A stretch of DNA of 64,000 bases. Origin: Streptomyces sp. NBC_01478 (GTDB taxonomy: Bacteria > Actinomycetota > Actinomycetes > Streptomycetales > Streptomycetaceae). Numbering within the stretch: position 1 is the stretch's first letter; every line of letters starts with the position of its first letter. The stretch is taken from the NCBI RefSeq assembly GCF_036227225.1, contig NZ_CP109444.1:4445501-4509500 (forward strand), read 5' to 3'. Below the pieces are notes generated by a model. It was given only the letters and a program-made list of their open reading frames with translations, had not been told where the DNA came from and ran no database searches. Position numbers and translations under genes: made by a program. This document shows positions 48,952 to 57,901 of this stretch, piece by piece.

Positions 48952-49708
48952 ACTCCCGTACGCCCGCGAAGCGTTCGGCGGGATCGGCGCGGGTGGCCCT
49001 TTCCAGTACGGCGAGTTGGGCCGCCGTACCCCGCCAGGCCCGTTCGCCCTCGCCGGCGTCGAGGAGGAGGCGGGCGGTGCGGGCGAGGGCGTAGACCGTC
49101 GTACGGATGTCGATGCGGGCGCCGTGGTGCCACTCCTCGGGGGCCATGAAGCGGGCCGAGCCCGGGAGGCGGTCGCCCTGGAGGACGAAGGGGCCGGGAC
49201 GGTACTCGTCGAGGTCGACGAGGTGGAGCGCGTCGCCGTAGAAGTCGTAGAGGAACGCGCCGTCGTAGAGGTCGACCGCCACCATGCCCGCCGCCTCCAC
49301 CGCGAGGTGGGCGTCCAGGACGCGGTCGATCGCGCGGTGGACGGAGGCGAGGGGCAGGGCGCGGAAGCGGGCGCGGGCGGGGCCGTAGAGGGACTCCCCG
49401 GGGCGCCAGGGCATGACCACCGCCGTGCGGCCGCCGTCCGTCACGGTGATGCGGTGCAGGTGCGGGACGATCGCCGGGTGGCGGACCGCGCGGTGGAAGG
49501 CCCAGGCGCGGTCAAGTGAGGCCTGGGCGGGGGCTGTTGTGGCCGCCTTCACGAACCAGCGCTCGCCGTCCGGGAGTTGGACGGCGTAGCCGACACATCC
49601 GGAGTCCTGTTCGCCGAAGGTGCGGAAGATCTCGCCCACGCTGCGGAGGTACGGCTCCGCCGCGGGGATCTCCTCGACGGCCAGGAGGGGATGGCGACGG
49701 GATGTCAT
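48923..49708 (-). CDS. Protein kinase-like protein with altered catalytic motifs
   Basis: A 261-residue protein with a eukaryotic-type kinase layout: RWFVKAATT (beta-3 Lys), RHPAIVPHLHRI, catalytic-loop region VAVDLYDGAFLY, magnesium-loop region LVDLDEYRPG, and FMAPEEW in place of the APE motif, then a C-lobe. The loop Asn is Ala and DFG reads DLD, so activity may be weak or lost. It overlaps the GNAT gene tail and is 31 bases from the LacI gene stop at 49739. Confidence 0.75.
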   Translation of the reverse strand: MTSRRHPLLAVEEIPAAEPYLRSVGEIFRTFGEQDSGCVGYAVQLPDGERWFVKAATTAPAQASLDRAWAFHRAVRHPAIVPHLHRITVTDGGRTAVVMPWRPGESLYGPARARFRALPLASVHRAIDRVLDAHLAVEAAGMVAVDLYDGAFLYDFYGDALHLVDLDEYRPGPFVLQGDRLPGSARFMAPEEWHHGARIDIRTTVYALARTARLLLDAGEGERAWRGTAAQLAVLERATRADPAERFAGVREFTDAWRTAT

Positions 49709-49738
49709 GGGCGACAGTCTGTCCGAGCGACCGCTCCC

Positions 49739-50794
49739 TCATGAAGACGCTCGCGTCACCAACTCCGTTGCCAGCACGACATGTTGCCGCTCCGGGCTCC
49801 GGGGTGTCGCCGGGCGGCGGTCCGCGATCTCGGCGAGCAGCAGGTCGATCATCGCGCGGCCCATTTCCTCTATCGGCTGGCGGACGCTGGTGAGCGGTGG
49901 GTCCATGTGGCGGGCGATGGCCGAGTCGTCGTAGCCGACGAGGGCCACGTCGTCCGGAATGCGCACGCCCTCCTCGCGGAGCACCTGGCGGGCGCCCGCC
50001 GCCATCACGTCCGAACCCGCGAAGACCGCGTCCACGTCGGGGCGGCGGGCGAGCAGTTCCTTCATCGCCCGTCGGCCGCCCTCCTCCGTGAAGTCGCCCG
50101 GCTGGACGAGGTGTTCGTCCAGTTCGTGGCCCGCGTCGAGCAACGCCTCGCGGTAGCCGTCCACGCGGCGCTGGGCGCCGTACACGTCCAGGCGGCCGGT
50201 GATATGGGCGATGCGGGTGCGGCCGCGGGACAGGAGGTGTTCCACGGCCGAGCGGGCTCCGCCGTAGTTGTCCGAGTCGACCGAGGTCAGGGGTTCGGCG
50301 GCCGACCGGGGGCCGCTGATCACCGCCGGGATCTCCAGCGCGGCCAGCAGGTCAGGCAGCGGGTCGTCCGCGTGGACCGAGACGAGCAGGACGCCGTCCA
50401 CACGGTGTGCGGCCAGGTACTGGGCGAGGCGCTGCCGCTCCCGGTCGCTGCCCGCGAAGATGAGCAGCAACTGCATCTCGGTGTCCGACAGTTGGGTGCC
50501 GACGCCCTTGAGCATGTCCGAGAAGTACGGTTCCGCGAAGAAGCGGGTCTCCGGCTCGGGGACGACGAGGGCGATCGCGTCCGTGCGGTTGGCGGCCAGC
50601 GCCCGGGCCGCCGTGTTCGGGACGTACTCGAGCTCCGCGACCGCCGCCTCGACGGCGGCGCGGGTCGCGTCGCTGACCCTGGGCGAGCCGTTGATCACCC
50701 GGGAGACCGTGCCGCGGCCCACACCGGCACGGGCGGCGACCTCCTCCAGGGTCGGCCGCCTGCCGCCCCGGTTCCGCCCACCGCTGACCGCCAT
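49739..50794 (-). CDS. LacI-family repressor beside the beta-glucosidase
   Basis: A 351-residue repressor: helix-turn-helix and hinge at about 15-75 ([35 protein letters not shown]), then a periplasmic-binding-like effector domain. It is very similar to the CebR-type protein at 56555-57598, including the QLSDTEMQLLLIF and [15 protein letters not shown] segments. GGAAGG is about 9 bases before ATG 50794. It stands immediately downstream of the first beta-glucosidase on the same strand and may act on the same sugar system. Confidence 0.88.
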   Translation of the reverse strand: MAVSGGRNRGGRRPTLEEVAARAGVGRGTVSRVINGSPRVSDATRAAVEAAVAELEYVPNTAARALAANRTDAIALVVPEPETRFFAEPYFSDMLKGVGTQLSDTEMQLLLIFAGSDRERQRLAQYLAAHRVDGVLLVSVHADDPLPDLLAALEIPAVISGPRSAAEPLTSVDSDNYGGARSAVEHLLSRGRTRIAHITGRLDVYGAQRRVDGYREALLDAGHELDEHLVQPGDFTEEGGRRAMKELLARRPDVDAVFAGSDVMAAGARQVLREEGVRIPDDVALVGYDDSAIARHMDPPLTSVRQPIEEMGRAMIDLLLAEIADRRPATPRSPERQHVVLATELVTRASS

Positions 50795-50902
50795 GGTCGC
50801 CGCCTTCCGTTCGCAGCTTTCAGGCCAGGAATGTAACAGCCGAGGCCCGGACGCCCCGCCCTCCATCGTCCCTCGTCGACCGGGGTCCCCGCCCGTCGGG
50901 AC

Positions 50903-52357
50903 TCACCCGTCCTCGCCGGCCGTCGGCAGCGCGTTCCCCCGGATCACCCCGGCGTACCAGTGGGCGCTCGCCTTCGGGATGCGGCGCTGCGTGGAGTAGT
51001 CGACGTAGACGGCGCCGAAGCGCTTCGAATAGCCGTAGGACCATTCGAAGTTGTCGAGCAGCGACCACAGGAAGTAGCCGCGCACGTCGGCTCCGTCGGC
51101 GACGGCCCGGCGGACGGCGTCCAGGTGGGCGTGCAGGTAGGCGATGCGCTGCGGGTCGTTGACCAGGCCCTCGGGAGAGACGTAGTCGTCGAACGCGGCG
51201 CCGTTCTCCGTGACCATCAGCGGCAGCCCGGGGTGCGAGGCGGCCAGGTCGGTCAGGAGGGTGTGCAGGCCGCTGGGGTCGATCGCCCAGTTCATCGCCG
51301 TGAGGTGGTCGTTGGCGAGGTGGAAGTCCACGTCTCCGGAGCCGGTCCACGGTGAGTGGTCGCTCGCGCCGTGGCCGTCGTTCTTGGTGGCGCCGTCGCC
51401 GGAGCCGGCCGAGACGACGGTCGGCGCGTAGTAGTTGACGCCGAGCATGTCGATGGGCCGGGAGATCTCGGCCAGGTCGCCGTCGCGCACCAGCTCCGCC
51501 CAGTCGACGAGGTGCGCGGTGTCGGCGCGCAGGTCCTCGGGGTAGGCGCCGTCGAGCAGGGGGCCGGTGAAGATCCTGTTGCCGACCGCGTCGATACGGC
51601 GTGCGGCCTCCGCGTCCTCGGGGCTGTCGGTGAGCGGGCGCACCTGGTGCAGGTTGAGGGTGATGGAGGTCTGCGCGGTGGCCGGCAGGACCTCGCGCAG
51701 CGCCCCGACCGCCAAGCCGTGGCCCAGGTTGAGGTGGTGCGCGGCGCGCAGGGTGGCCGCCGGGTCGGTGCGGCCGGGGGCGTGCACTCCGGAGCCGTAG
51801 CCCAGGAAGGCGCTGCACCAGGGCTCGTTGAGGGTGGTCCACAGGCCGACGCGGTCGCCGAGGGCCCGGCCCATGATCTCGGCGTAGTCGGCGAAGCGGT
51901 GCGCGGTGTCGCGCTGCGGCCAGCCGCCCGCGTCCTCCAGCTCCTGCGGGAGGTCCCAGTGGTAGAGGGTGGCGACGGGGGTGATGCCGGCCGCCAGGAG
52001 CTCGTCGGCGAGCCGGCGGTAGAAGTCGAGACCGCGCTCCACGGCGGGCCCGCGGCCGGTGGGCTGGACCCGGGTCCAGGAGATGGAGAACCGGTACGCC
52101 TTCAGGCCGAGGTCCTTCATCAGCGCCACGTCGTCGCGGTACCGGTGGTAGTGGTCGGCGGCGATGTCACCGGTGTCGCCGTTGCGGACCTTGCCCGGCG
52201 TGTGACTGAAGGTGTCCCAGATGGAGGGGGTCCGGCCGTCCTCCGCGGCGGCGCCCTCCACCTGGTAGGCGGCGGTGGCGGCACCCCAGACGAAGCCCGG
52301 GGGGAAGGAGGTGGCGGACGCCGGCGCGGCCTTGGTCTCATGTCGTACGGCGGTCAT
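50903..52357 (-). CDS. bglC: GH1 beta-glucosidase of the ceb operon
   Basis: A 484-residue family 1 glycosidase, cytoplasmic (no signal peptide), hydrolysing cellobiose to glucose. Acid/base Glu lies in [11 protein letters not shown] and the nucleophile Glu in [12 protein letters not shown]; the start [19 protein letters not shown] is the GH1 signature. It follows cebEFG on the same strand. A CebR-like site (12 of 14 matches) overlaps its start codon at 52357-52370. Confidence 0.92.
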   Translation of the reverse strand: MTAVRHETKAAPASATSFPPGFVWGAATAAYQVEGAAAEDGRTPSIWDTFSHTPGKVRNGDTGDIAADHYHRYRDDVALMKDLGLKAYRFSISWTRVQPTGRGPAVERGLDFYRRLADELLAAGITPVATLYHWDLPQELEDAGGWPQRDTAHRFADYAEIMGRALGDRVGLWTTLNEPWCSAFLGYGSGVHAPGRTDPAATLRAAHHLNLGHGLAVGALREVLPATAQTSITLNLHQVRPLTDSPEDAEAARRIDAVGNRIFTGPLLDGAYPEDLRADTAHLVDWAELVRDGDLAEISRPIDMLGVNYYAPTVVSAGSGDGATKNDGHGASDHSPWTGSGDVDFHLANDHLTAMNWAIDPSGLHTLLTDLAASHPGLPLMVTENGAAFDDYVSPEGLVNDPQRIAYLHAHLDAVRRAVADGADVRGYFLWSLLDNFEWSYGYSKRFGAVYVDYSTQRRIPKASAHWYAGVIRGNALPTAGEDG

Positions 52358-52370
52358 GTGAGCGCTCCCG
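52357..52370. promoter_or_regulatory. CebR-like operator at the bglC start
   Basis: TGTGAGCGCTCCCG matches the CebR box TGGGAGCGCTCCCA at 12 of 14 positions and overlaps the start codon by one base. Confidence 0.5.
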
Positions 52371-52454
52371 GGGTGGGGTGAGTGAAGGCCGGACGGTGGT
52401 CCGGCGGTGCGGGGGGGGGAAGCGGACGGGGCACGACGGCGGGCGCCCGGCCGG

Positions 52455-52483
52455 GTACGGCCCGCGTGCGGAGCGGGCCGTAC
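52455..52483 (-). terminator. Hairpin between cebG and bglC
   Basis: GTACGGCCCGC (52455-52465) pairs perfectly with GCGGGCCGTAC (52473-52483). No T run; it may be an attenuator or processing site. The 172-base gap 52358-52529 holds nothing else. Confidence 0.5.
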
Positions 52484-52529
52484 GGGACGGTGAACTGGGC
52501 TTGTGCGAGCGGCAGTTGGCGGCCCTGTG

Positions 52530-53450
52530 TCAGCCCTTGACGGCGCCCGCCATGATGCCTCCGATGATCTGCTTGCCGAAGATCACGAACACCAGCAGCA
52601 GCGGCAGGGTGCTGATCAGCGCCCCGGCCATGACGATGCTCTGGTCGGGGGTGTAGGAGGCGCTGAGCTGGCCGAGCGCCACCTGGATGGTGGGGTTGTC
52701 CTGGTTCAGGGCGAGGAAGGGCCAGAAGAAGTCGTTCCACGCCTGGACGAAGGTGAGCATCCCGAGCACCATCATCGCGGGGCGGGCCGCGGGCAGGACC
52801 ACGTTCCAGACGATGCGGATGTTGCTCGCGCCGTCCACCTTGGCCGCCTCGATGAGCTCGTAGGGCAGGGCCTCCAGCAGGTACTGGCGCATGAAGAAGA
52901 CGCCGAAGGCACCGACGAGGGTGGGGAAGATCACCGACTCCAGTTTCCCGCCCCAGCCGATGTCCGCCATCATCATGAACAGCGGTACGACGCTGAGTTG
53001 GGGCGGGATCGTCAGGGTGGCGATGACCGCGGTCATCAGGGCGCCACGGCCGCGGAAGCGCATCTTGGCGAAGGCGTAGCCGGCGAGGGTACAGAAGAAC
53101 AGCGTGGCCGCGGTGATGGAGCCCGCCACGATCACGGTGTTGACAATCGCCTTCCCCAGGTGGGCCTGTTCCCAGGCCGACTGGAGGTTGCTCCACAGCC
53201 GGCCGCCCGGCAGGAACGGCGGCGGGCTGTCGAGGACCCGCTGCTGGTCGTGCGAGGCGGCCACCAGCGTCCAGTACAGCGGGAAGACCGAGCCCAGGCC
53301 GACGATGATCAGGGCCGCGTAGGTGAACGGGCCACCCTTGAGCTGCTGGCCGGCGCCGATCTTGAAACGGCGGCGGCCCGTGCCCGGGGTGACGGGAAGT
53401 GGCGCGGGATCGAGGTCCGGCGCGGTGGGGGTGGGACTGGTCGTGGTCAT
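52530..53450 (-). CDS. cebG: Cellobiose ABC transporter permease, MalG type
   Basis: A 306-residue permease with six helices and the cytoplasmic EAA loop [20 protein letters not shown]. With CebF it forms the channel for cellobiose and cellotriose; the ATPase (MsiK in streptomycetes) is encoded elsewhere. ATG 53450 has GGGAG 9 bases upstream and starts 15 bases after the cebF stop. Confidence 0.9.
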   Translation of the reverse strand: MTTTSPTPTAPDLDPAPLPVTPGTGRRRFKIGAGQQLKGGPFTYAALIIVGLGSVFPLYWTLVAASHDQQRVLDSPPPFLPGGRLWSNLQSAWEQAHLGKAIVNTVIVAGSITAATLFFCTLAGYAFAKMRFRGRGALMTAVIATLTIPPQLSVVPLFMMMADIGWGGKLESVIFPTLVGAFGVFFMRQYLLEALPYELIEAAKVDGASNIRIVWNVVLPAARPAMMVLGMLTFVQAWNDFFWPFLALNQDNPTIQVALGQLSASYTPDQSIVMAGALISTLPLLLVFVIFGKQIIGGIMAGAVKG

Positions 53451-53464
53451 CGATATCGCTCCCG

Positions 53465-54457
53465 TCACGCCGCGCTCTTGCGCAGGACCCGGCCGACGAT
53501 CAGGTTGATCAGGGCAATGAGCAGCAGCAGGACGAGCATGGCCCAGGCGACGGCCGCGGCCGGGCCCAAGTGCCCCAGCTTCCAGCCGTAGTTGAAGAGA
53601 TAGATGCTGAGCGTCTCGTACTGGTGCTCGCTGCCTCCGGTGGAGCCGAGCGTGCCGCCCTGCAGCAGCAGCGGCTCACCGAACAACTGCATGGAACCGA
53701 TGGTCGAGATGACGATGGTGAACAGGATCGTCGGCCGCAGCGAGGGAATGGTCACCTTGCGGAACTGCTGCCAGCGCGTCGCTCCGTCGATCGAGGCCGC
53801 TTCGTACAGGTCCGTGGGCACGGCCTGCATGGCCGCCAGATAGATCAGGGTGTTGTAGCCGGTCCAGCGCCAGATCACGATGGCCGAGATGGCGATCTTG
53901 GACGACCACTCCCCGTTGCCCCAGTCGATGTTGTCGACACCGACGAAGTGCAGCACCCAGTTGAGCAGGCCGCCGTCGGCCCGGAAGACCAGGGCGAAGA
54001 CGAGGGCCGCGGTCGCCACCGAGGTGGCGTACGGGGTGAGGATCACCGTCCGCCAGAACGTGCTGGCGCGCAGCTTGTAGTTGAGCAGATGGGCCAGGCC
54101 CAGGGCCATCAGGAGCTGCGGGACGGTCGAGATGACGCCGATGACGAAGGTGTTGGTGACCGCGGTCCAGAACTCGGAGTCCTGGAGGATCGTGGCGAAG
54201 TTGTGCCAGCCGACCCACTCGGACTGGTTCAGGCTCGTCATCTCCACCCGGTGCATGGCTATCCAGCCCGTGTACAGCATCGGGTAGAGGCCGAAGGCAC
54301 CGAAGATGAGGAAGAAGGGGGCGATGTACGCGTACGGCGACGCCTTGTCGTCGAGGCGCCACAGGCGGGTACGCCACACGCCGGGTTCCTTCGACACGAC
54401 GCCGACCCCGCCGGGTGGCGGGGTGGGGGCGCCCCGTGTGGGGGTTGTGGTTGCCAC
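53465..54457 (-). CDS. cebF: Cellobiose ABC transporter permease, MalF type
   Basis: A 330-residue permease with about six helices and the EAA loop EAASIDGATRWQQFRKVTIP. It pairs with CebG and receives sugar from CebE. GTG 54457 has GAAGGACTCCCT upstream (AAGGA about 9 bases). A 282-base gap containing a strong hairpin separates it from cebE. Confidence 0.9.
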   Translation of the reverse strand: MATTTPTRGAPTPPPGGVGVVSKEPGVWRTRLWRLDDKASPYAYIAPFFLIFGAFGLYPMLYTGWIAMHRVEMTSLNQSEWVGWHNFATILQDSEFWTAVTNTFVIGVISTVPQLLMALGLAHLLNYKLRASTFWRTVILTPYATSVATAALVFALVFRADGGLLNWVLHFVGVDNIDWGNGEWSSKIAISAIVIWRWTGYNTLIYLAAMQAVPTDLYEAASIDGATRWQQFRKVTIPSLRPTILFTIVISTIGSMQLFGEPLLLQGGTLGSTGGSEHQYETLSIYLFNYGWKLGHLGPAAAVAWAMLVLLLLIALINLIVGRVLRKSAA

Positions 54458-54696
54458 GGAGGGAGTCCTTCCCTGGATCTCGGCCGGGTACGGGCAGGGG
54501 GCGGGCGCGGGGCCGGGGCACCCGGCCCGGGACACGTCGTCGTACTCAGGTCGCCGGTCGTCCGGCGGACACGGTGCGGCGGCGTCCGGTGAGTGTGCGC
54601 CGAACACCGCGGAAGAGACCGGCACTTGACGACCGGGGCCGGTGCGGAAGGCCCCGCGCCCACGGCGGGGGCCGCCGCGCGGCCCCACGCACGTGG

Positions 54697-54732
54697 CGCG
54701 GTGCGGGCGGCCGCCGGGCCGCCCGCACCGCG
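54697..54732 (-). terminator. Strong hairpin after cebE (attenuator candidate)
   Basis: A perfect 16-bp stem (54697-54712 with 54717-54732) with a GCCG loop, 8 bases past the cebE stop. It would let cebE be made in excess over the permeases. Confidence 0.7.
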
Positions 54733-54739
54733 GCCTGTG

Positions 54740-56062
54740 TCAGCCGATCACCTTGTCGATCGATTCGGTCGCGGCCTTCCACGCCTTGTCGGGCTTGGTG
54801 CCCCGCTGCTCCATGTTGTTGATCTGCGTGGAGATCGTGTCCTTGATCGTGCCGTCCTTCGCGCCGAGCACGGCCTCGGGGATGGCCTTCGCCTCATCGG
54901 CGTAGATCTGACCGATCGGGGCGTCGCTGAAGTACGGCAGCGTGGCGTTCTTCACGCTGGCGAGCTCGTAGGCGCCCTTGTTCGACGGGAAGACACCGAT
55001 CGCCTTGAACACGGCGGCCTGCTGCTCGGGAGCGGTCAGCCACTTGACCAGGTCGGTGGCCGCCTTGACGTTCTTGCCGCTCTTGGGCACGGCCAGGAAG
55101 GATCCGCCCCAGTTGCCCGCGCTGGTGCCGGGTGCACGGGCGATGTCCCACTTGCCCTTGTAGGCGTCACCGGAGTTGATGGAGATCTGGCCGGCCATCC
55201 AGGCGGGGCACGCCACGGTGGCCACGGTGCCCTTGCGCAGCGCCGCCGTCCAGGCGTCGGTGAACTGGGGCAGACCCTGGGTCAGCTTCTTGGACGCGGC
55301 CTCGGCGGCCAGGTTCCAGCCCTGCTTCACGGACGCGCTGTCCTTGTAGATCGCCTTGCCGGAAGCGTCGTAGTACTGCTCCGCGGAGGAGCTGACGACC
55401 GCGTTGTACATGGCGCTCGCGGAGTCCATGAAGTAAGTGCCCTTGGGCGCCTTCGCCTTGAACTTCTCGCCGAGCTTGAGGTAGTCCTCCCAGCCGCCCG
55501 CGACGGCCTTGGCGACGGAGTCACGGTCGCTCGGCAGGCCCGCCGCCTTGAAGAGGTCCGATCGGTAGCACAGGGACATCGGGCCGATGTCGGTGCCGGC
55601 GCCGATGACCGAACCGTCCGACGCGGTGGCCTGCTTCTCCTTCCAGGAGACCCAGTCGCTCACGTTGATCGTCTTGCTCAGATCGGCGAACTTGGCCGCC
55701 TGGGTGTCGACGACCTCCTTGATGCGGCCGACCTCGATGCCCGTGACATCGCCCAGGCCACTGCCCGTGTTCAGCTGCTGAAGAAGCTTCGGGTAGTAGT
55801 CCTGCTCGTTGGCAGTGGTGTTTTCCTTCACCGTGATGTTCGGGTGCAGCTTGTGGTACTGGGCGAACAGGCCGGCTTCCTTGTAGCCGAACTGCCCGAA
55901 GTCGTCCACCGTGAGAGTGATGTTCCCGTTCGAGTCCTTGGCGTCCGAGGAGCTGTCGTCGCTGCTGCAGCCGGTCAGCAGCAGGGCAGAGGCCGTCAGG
56001 ACCGTCGTGGTCACGGCCGCCACTCTGCGGCCGCGGCCGCCGGCGGTACGGGTGATGCTCAT
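54740..56062 (-). CDS. cebE: Cellobiose-binding lipoprotein
   Basis: A 440-residue sugar-binding lipoprotein with lipobox LTGC (Cys32) after the signal helix, then a type I (MalE-like) solute-binding domain (LTVDDFGQFGYKEAGLFAQY; WLTAPEQQAAVFK). AAGGAG lies 7 bases before ATG 56062. It is divergent from cebR, with a near-perfect CebR box at 56274-56287. Confidence 0.92.
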   Translation of the reverse strand: MSITRTAGGRGRRVAAVTTTVLTASALLLTGCSSDDSSSDAKDSNGNITLTVDDFGQFGYKEAGLFAQYHKLHPNITVKENTTANEQDYYPKLLQQLNTGSGLGDVTGIEVGRIKEVVDTQAAKFADLSKTINVSDWVSWKEKQATASDGSVIGAGTDIGPMSLCYRSDLFKAAGLPSDRDSVAKAVAGGWEDYLKLGEKFKAKAPKGTYFMDSASAMYNAVVSSSAEQYYDASGKAIYKDSASVKQGWNLAAEAASKKLTQGLPQFTDAWTAALRKGTVATVACPAWMAGQISINSGDAYKGKWDIARAPGTSAGNWGGSFLAVPKSGKNVKAATDLVKWLTAPEQQAAVFKAIGVFPSNKGAYELASVKNATLPYFSDAPIGQIYADEAKAIPEAVLGAKDGTIKDTISTQINNMEQRGTKPDKAWKAATESIDKVIG

Positions 56063-56273
56063 TCCACTACTCCTTGTTCCAGTGGGGAACGGGATCTCAG
56101 GAATCGGACCGCCGAGGCTCGACGATCCGGACCTGCCCTCTCGTTTCGAGCAGCAGCCAGCCCACAGCACGGGACGTGCGGTGAAAAGGTGCTGGTCAAC
56201 GGTGTGCCATGCGAGATAGAGGGACGGGCCGTTGGTGGTTTAGTCCACACGGAAGGAAGCCCCCGAGGTTCCG

Positions 56274-56287
56274 TGGGACCGCTCCCA
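56274..56287. promoter_or_regulatory. CebR operator in the cebE-cebR gap
   Basis: TGGGACCGCTCCCA, one mismatch from the CebR box, 212 bases before cebE and 268 before cebR. The 56063-56554 gap holds no supported gene. Confidence 0.8.
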
Positions 56288-56554
56288 CGCGGCATGCCGG
56301 AAGACTCCTTCGTGCCGGGCCGGGTGTCAAGACTTGAAAACGGCGTTGTTGCGCAAGCGTGTTCCGCACGTCACGTGAATGTGTCGCTCCACCTGGCGTC
56401 ACCGGCCGGACACGGACCGGTCCCGCACAGGATTCACGCAGGTGATCCAAGGGTCCGTCGCGCGGGCGCGGCGCCCGGGCCGTCCGTCCGGGCCGTCGCC
56501 CGATTTTCTGGGCAAGAATGAGGCAAGTCCCCACTGATCGCCGGAAGGTGAACG

Positions 56555-57598
56555 ATGAGCCCTGCCGAACAGCCGCCCCCGCGCGCGGACGTCCGGCGCC
56601 CGACTCTCAACGCCGTGGCCGCGCTCGCCGGCGTCGGCCGCGGCACGGTCTCCCGGGTCATCAACGGCTCCCCCAAGGTGAGCGCCCACGCCCGCGCGGC
56701 GGTGGAGCGGGCGATCGACGAACTCGGCTACGTCCCGAACCCCGCCGCCCGCTCCCTGGCGACCCGCCGTACCGACTCGGTCGCCGTGGTCGTCCCCGAG
56801 GGCGAGGACCGGCTCTTCTCCGAGCCCTACTTCTCGGGGATCATCCGCGGTGTGTCGGCCCAACTCGCCATCGCGCAAATGCAGTTGCTGCTGGTACTGA
56901 CGCCGGACGAGAAGGAGTACGCGCGACTGGCCACGTACCTGTCCGCACACCGGGTGGACGGCGTACTGATCCTCGCGGTCCACAGCGGCGACACGCTGCC
57001 CGACCGACTGCACGAACTCGCCGTGCCGACCGTGCTCGCCGGCCGGCGCGGCCACGGGGAGCCCCTGGGGCATGTCCGCGCGGACAACAACGGCGGTGCC
57101 AGGATCGCGGTCCAGCACCTGCTGGCCACGGGCCGCCGGACCATCGCCACCATCACGGGCCCCCTGGACATGGACGTCGCCCAGGCCCGACTCGACGGCT
57201 ACCGCGAGGCGTTGGAGAGCGCGGGCGTCACCGTCGACGAGGACCTGATCGCGTACGGCGACTTCCGTGAGGAGGGCGGACGCGCGGCCATGCGGGAGCT
57301 GCTGCGCAGACGGCCCGGGCTCGACGCCGTCTTCGCCGCGTCCGACGTGATGGCGTCGGGTGCGGTGCTGGAACTGCGCGCGTCGGGCCGGCGGGTGCCC
57401 GACGACGTCGCCGTCGTCGGCTTCGACGACTCGATCGTGGCCCGGCACATCGATCCCCCGCTGACCAGCGTCCGCCAGCCGCTGGAGGAGATGGGCCGCA
57501 CCATGGCGAGCCTCCTGCTGGACGAGATCGCCCAACGCGGCGGGGGTCACCGGCAGGTGGTGCTGCCGACGCGGCTGGTGGTGCGGGAGTCGGCTTGA
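56555..57598 (+). CDS. cebR: LacI-family repressor CebR
   Basis: A 347-residue repressor: helix-turn-helix at about 15-60 ([20 protein letters not shown]), hinge [15 protein letters not shown], effector domain with [24 protein letters not shown] and [20 protein letters not shown]. It is divergent from cebE. CebR of other streptomycetes represses cellobiose uptake and is released by cellobiose or cellotriose. The ribosome binding site GGAAGG lies just upstream. Confidence 0.93.
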   Translation: MSPAEQPPPRADVRRPTLNAVAALAGVGRGTVSRVINGSPKVSAHARAAVERAIDELGYVPNPAARSLATRRTDSVAVVVPEGEDRLFSEPYFSGIIRGVSAQLAIAQMQLLLVLTPDEKEYARLATYLSAHRVDGVLILAVHSGDTLPDRLHELAVPTVLAGRRGHGEPLGHVRADNNGGARIAVQHLLATGRRTIATITGPLDMDVAQARLDGYREALESAGVTVDEDLIAYGDFREEGGRAAMRELLRRRPGLDAVFAASDVMASGAVLELRASGRRVPDDVAVVGFDDSIVARHIDPPLTSVRQPLEEMGRTMASLLLDEIAQRGGGHRQVVLPTRLVVRESA

Positions 57599-57600
57599 GC

Positions 57601-57720
57601 GGTGTCCACCGGAACGGTGTACGCCAGAACGGTGTACGCCAGAACGGTGTACGCCAGAACGGTGTACGCCAGAACGGTGTACGCCAGAACGGTGTACGCC
57701 AGAACAGTGTCCGCCAGAGC
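57601..57720. repeat. Eight tandem 15-bp units after cebR
   Basis: Unit GGTGTACGCCAGAAC; exact copies start at 57616, 57631, 57646, 57661, 57676 and 57691. Degenerate units flank them at 57601 and 57706. The array starts two bases after the cebR stop. Further short repeats GGAAGACGTCGGG lie at 57754, 57771 and 57816. The 57599-57900 gap is otherwise operator sequence. Confidence 0.95.
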
Positions 57721-57848
57721 GGCGTCCGCGGCGACCGTGTGCACGCGACGGGCGGAAGACGTCGGGGGGCGGAAGACGTCGGGAGGCGGAAGGCGTGGGG
57801 AGGCGTCGGGAGGTCGGAAGACGTCGGGAGGAGCTACCCCTTTGCTCA

Positions 57849-57862
57849 TGGGAGCGCTCCCA
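57849..57862. promoter_or_regulatory. CebR operator before the second beta-glucosidase
   Basis: TGGGAGCGCTCCCA, a perfect CebR box, 39 bases before the start codon. Confidence 0.88.
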
Positions 57863-57887
57863 TGCATAATGGGCGCCACTCGACCCA

Positions 57888-57901
57888 TGGGAGCGATTCC
57901 A
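57888..57901. promoter_or_regulatory. CebR operator covering the ribosome binding site and first start base
   Basis: TGGGAGCGATTCCA, 12 of 14 to the box. Its GGGAG is also the ribosome binding site of the gene, and its last base is the A of the ATG at 57901. Confidence 0.75.

Noticed and set aside
57601..57720. CRISPR-like array
   Set aside because: The units are contiguous 15-mers without spacers, and no cas genes are near.
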